Notes under the pieces: model-generated
The model's input: only the letters and a program-made list of their open reading frames with translations
Told to the model about the DNA's origin: nothing
The model's database searches: none
Source: Rhizobium bangladeshense
GTDB taxonomy: Bacteria > Pseudomonadota > Alphaproteobacteria > Rhizobiales > Rhizobiaceae
Assembly (NCBI RefSeq): GCF_001662075.1
Contig: NZ_LYPL01000026.1
Coordinates: forward strand, 1 to 35,825
DNA length: 35,825 bases
Direction: 5' to 3'
Program-made: the position numbers and the translations under genes
Part shown: positions 34,689 to 35,825 of the stretch, piece by piece
How the letters are laid out: each line of letters begins with the position of its first letter
How positions within the stretch are numbered: the stretch's first letter is position 1

Positions 34689-35690
34689 TCAGCGGATCAC
34701 CCGGTCGTCCGCATCGAAGCGATGCACGCGCGTCTGGTCCGGGGTCGCGTAGACGGTTTCGTCGGGTTCGTATTGATGCTCGCCGAACAGGCGCGCCGTC
34801 AGCAGGCCGCACTGCTCGGATTCCAAATAGATGATCGTGTCCGCGCCGAGATGCTCGACATGCACGACCTTCGCGGCCCAGGTGCCCTGCTCGCGCGACA
34901 GCGTCATATGTTCGGGGCGCACCCCGATCGTCTTGGCGCTGTGATCGCCGACCTTTTCGCCCGCAATGAAATTCATCTGCGGCGAACCGATGAAGCCGGC
35001 AACGAAGACATTGGCCGGGCGGTTGTAAAGCTCCATCGGCGAGCCGATCTGCTCGATCGTGCCGGCATTCAGCACCACGATCTTGTCGGCAAGTGTCATC
35101 GCCTCGACTTGGTCGTGCGTGACGTAGATCATCGTCGCCTTCAGGCTGCGATGCAGCCGAGCGATTTCGAGCCGGGTCTGGACGCGTAGCGCCGCATCGA
35201 GGTTCGACAGCGGCTCGTCGAACAGGAAGAGTTCCGGTTCGCGCACGATGGCGCGGCCGATGGCGACGCGCTGGCGCTGACCGCCGGAAAGCTCGGCCGG
35301 CCGCCGCGCCAGATAAGGCGCAAGCGACAGCATCCCCGACGCCTTGCCGACGCGCTTGTCGATCTCGTTCTTGGGCGTTCCCGCCTGCTTGAGGCCAAGC
35401 CCCATATTGTCCTTGACCGTCAGGTGCGGATAGAGCGCATAGGACTGGAATACCATCGCGATACCGCGCTTGGCCGGCGGCGTCAGCGTCTCGTCGCGGC
35501 CATTGATGACGACGGCGCCGGATGTCACATCCTCCAGGCCTGCAATACTGCGCAAGAGTGTCGATTTCCCGCAGCCGGACGGTCCGACGAAGATGACGAA
35601 TTCGCCGTCCTCGACTTCGAGATCGATGCCTTTCAGCACCTCATGCGTGCCATAGGTCTTGCGGATGGATTTGAGTTGAAGCGATCCCAC
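34689..35690 (-). CDS. ABC sugar importer ATP-binding protein (UgpC/MalK-like)
   Basis: A 333-residue ATPase of the carbohydrate-uptake (CUT1) type: Walker A GPSGCGKST, FQSYALYPHLTVKDN, signature LSGGQRQRVAIGRAI, FLFDEPLSNLD and HDQVEAM, then a TOBE_2 domain (IGVRPEHMTL) from about 235. Such ATPases serve sugar, polyol or glycerol-phosphate importers. The GTG at 35690 with AGGGAAA upstream is preferred to the longer frame because the preceding gene ends at 35701. It belongs to an operon whose permease and binding protein genes are outside the window. Confidence 0.92.
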   Translation of the reverse strand: MGSLQLKSIRKTYGTHEVLKGIDLEVEDGEFVIFVGPSGCGKSTLLRSIAGLEDVTSGAVVINGRDETLTPPAKRGIAMVFQSYALYPHLTVKDNMGLGLKQAGTPKNEIDKRVGKASGMLSLAPYLARRPAELSGGQRQRVAIGRAIVREPELFLFDEPLSNLDAALRVQTRLEIARLHRSLKATMIYVTHDQVEAMTLADKIVVLNAGTIEQIGSPMELYNRPANVFVAGFIGSPQMNFIAGEKVGDHSAKTIGVRPEHMTLSREQGTWAAKVVHVEHLGADTIIYLESEQCGLLTARLFGEHQYEPDETVYATPDQTRVHRFDADDRVIR

Positions 35691-35700
35691 TGTCTTTCCC

Positions 35701-35825
35701 TTACAATCTGACCGGCTGGCCGGTGCGCACGCTCTCGTCGGCGGCAAGGCAGATGCGCAGCGACGCCACCGCATCCGCCATATGGCGGTCGAGGTTCAGA
35801 TCCTCGCGGATCGCCCTCAGCATGA
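35701..35825 (-). CDS. C-terminal end of a Gfo/Idh/MocA-family oxidoreductase (partial)
   Basis: A minus-strand frame runs from the right edge to a TAA at 35701-35703. The last 40 residues (MLRAIREDLNLDRHMADAVA, then SLRICLAADESVRTGQPVRL) match the usual end of sugar/polyol dehydrogenases of this family. The ATPase gene follows 10 bp later, so the two are co-transcribed; the remainder is outside the window. Confidence 0.65.
   Translation of the reverse strand, partial: MLRAIREDLNLDRHMADAVASLRICLAADESVRTGQPVRL

Overview
The window looks like chromosomal DNA of a Rhizobium-type alphaproteobacterium (R. leguminosarum/etli group). This rests on high GC, the betaine-lipid genes btaA and btaB, GC-rich palindromic intergenic elements of the RIME kind, and several genes starting with GTG behind clear ribosome binding sites. 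No rRNA, tRNA, CRISPR array, phage or plasmid-transfer genes were seen. The only mobile element is the tail of an IS5-like transposase at the left edge.

Layout. 1-7.0 kb: transposase tail, a lipoprotein lytic transglycosylase, a convergent serine hydrolase, btaA-btaB with Pho-box-like sites, a lipoprotein GH25 muramidase and an MltB-type transglycosylase. 7.1-13.1 kb: an EamA exporter, a 25-residue membrane peptide, metF coupled to an ArsR-methyltransferase fusion, ettA and a secreted RNase T2. 13.3-18.1 kb: a tight plus-strand operon of alpha/beta hydrolase, EamA exporter, family III CoA-transferase and a ThDP enzyme. 18.2-22.4 kb: a RidA protein, a rhodanese-like DUF442 protein and a DUF4432 protein on the minus strand, then an L,D-transpeptidase convergent with an orphan ParA. 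22.6-29.3 kb: a five-gene minus-strand operon (N-formylglutamate amidohydrolase-like, APC permease, glutamine-synthetase-like ligase, aldehyde dehydrogenase, iron alcohol dehydrogenase), divergent from an RpiR regulator. 30.5-34.4 kb: a four-gene ABC importer behind a Pho-box-like site. 34.7 kb to the end: a second, convergent ABC ATPase just downstream of the tail of a Gfo/Idh/MocA oxidoreductase.

How the genes may work together. (i) The ArsR-methyltransferase gene is separated by one base from metF and preceded by a perfect 16-bp palindrome. This matches a SahR-type autoregulated circuit for the methionine/SAM cycle. (ii) The five-gene operon contains every step expected for importing an amino alcohol, glutamylating it, oxidising it to the acid and releasing glutamate. 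No substrate can be read from the sequence. (iii) btaAB and the ABC importer carry Pho-box-like direct repeats, which suggests that both answer to phosphate starvation. (iv) Four peptidoglycan enzymes (two transglycosylases, one muramidase, one L,D-transpeptidase) lie within 21 kb.

All functions are inferred from reading the translated sequence. No database search was possible.
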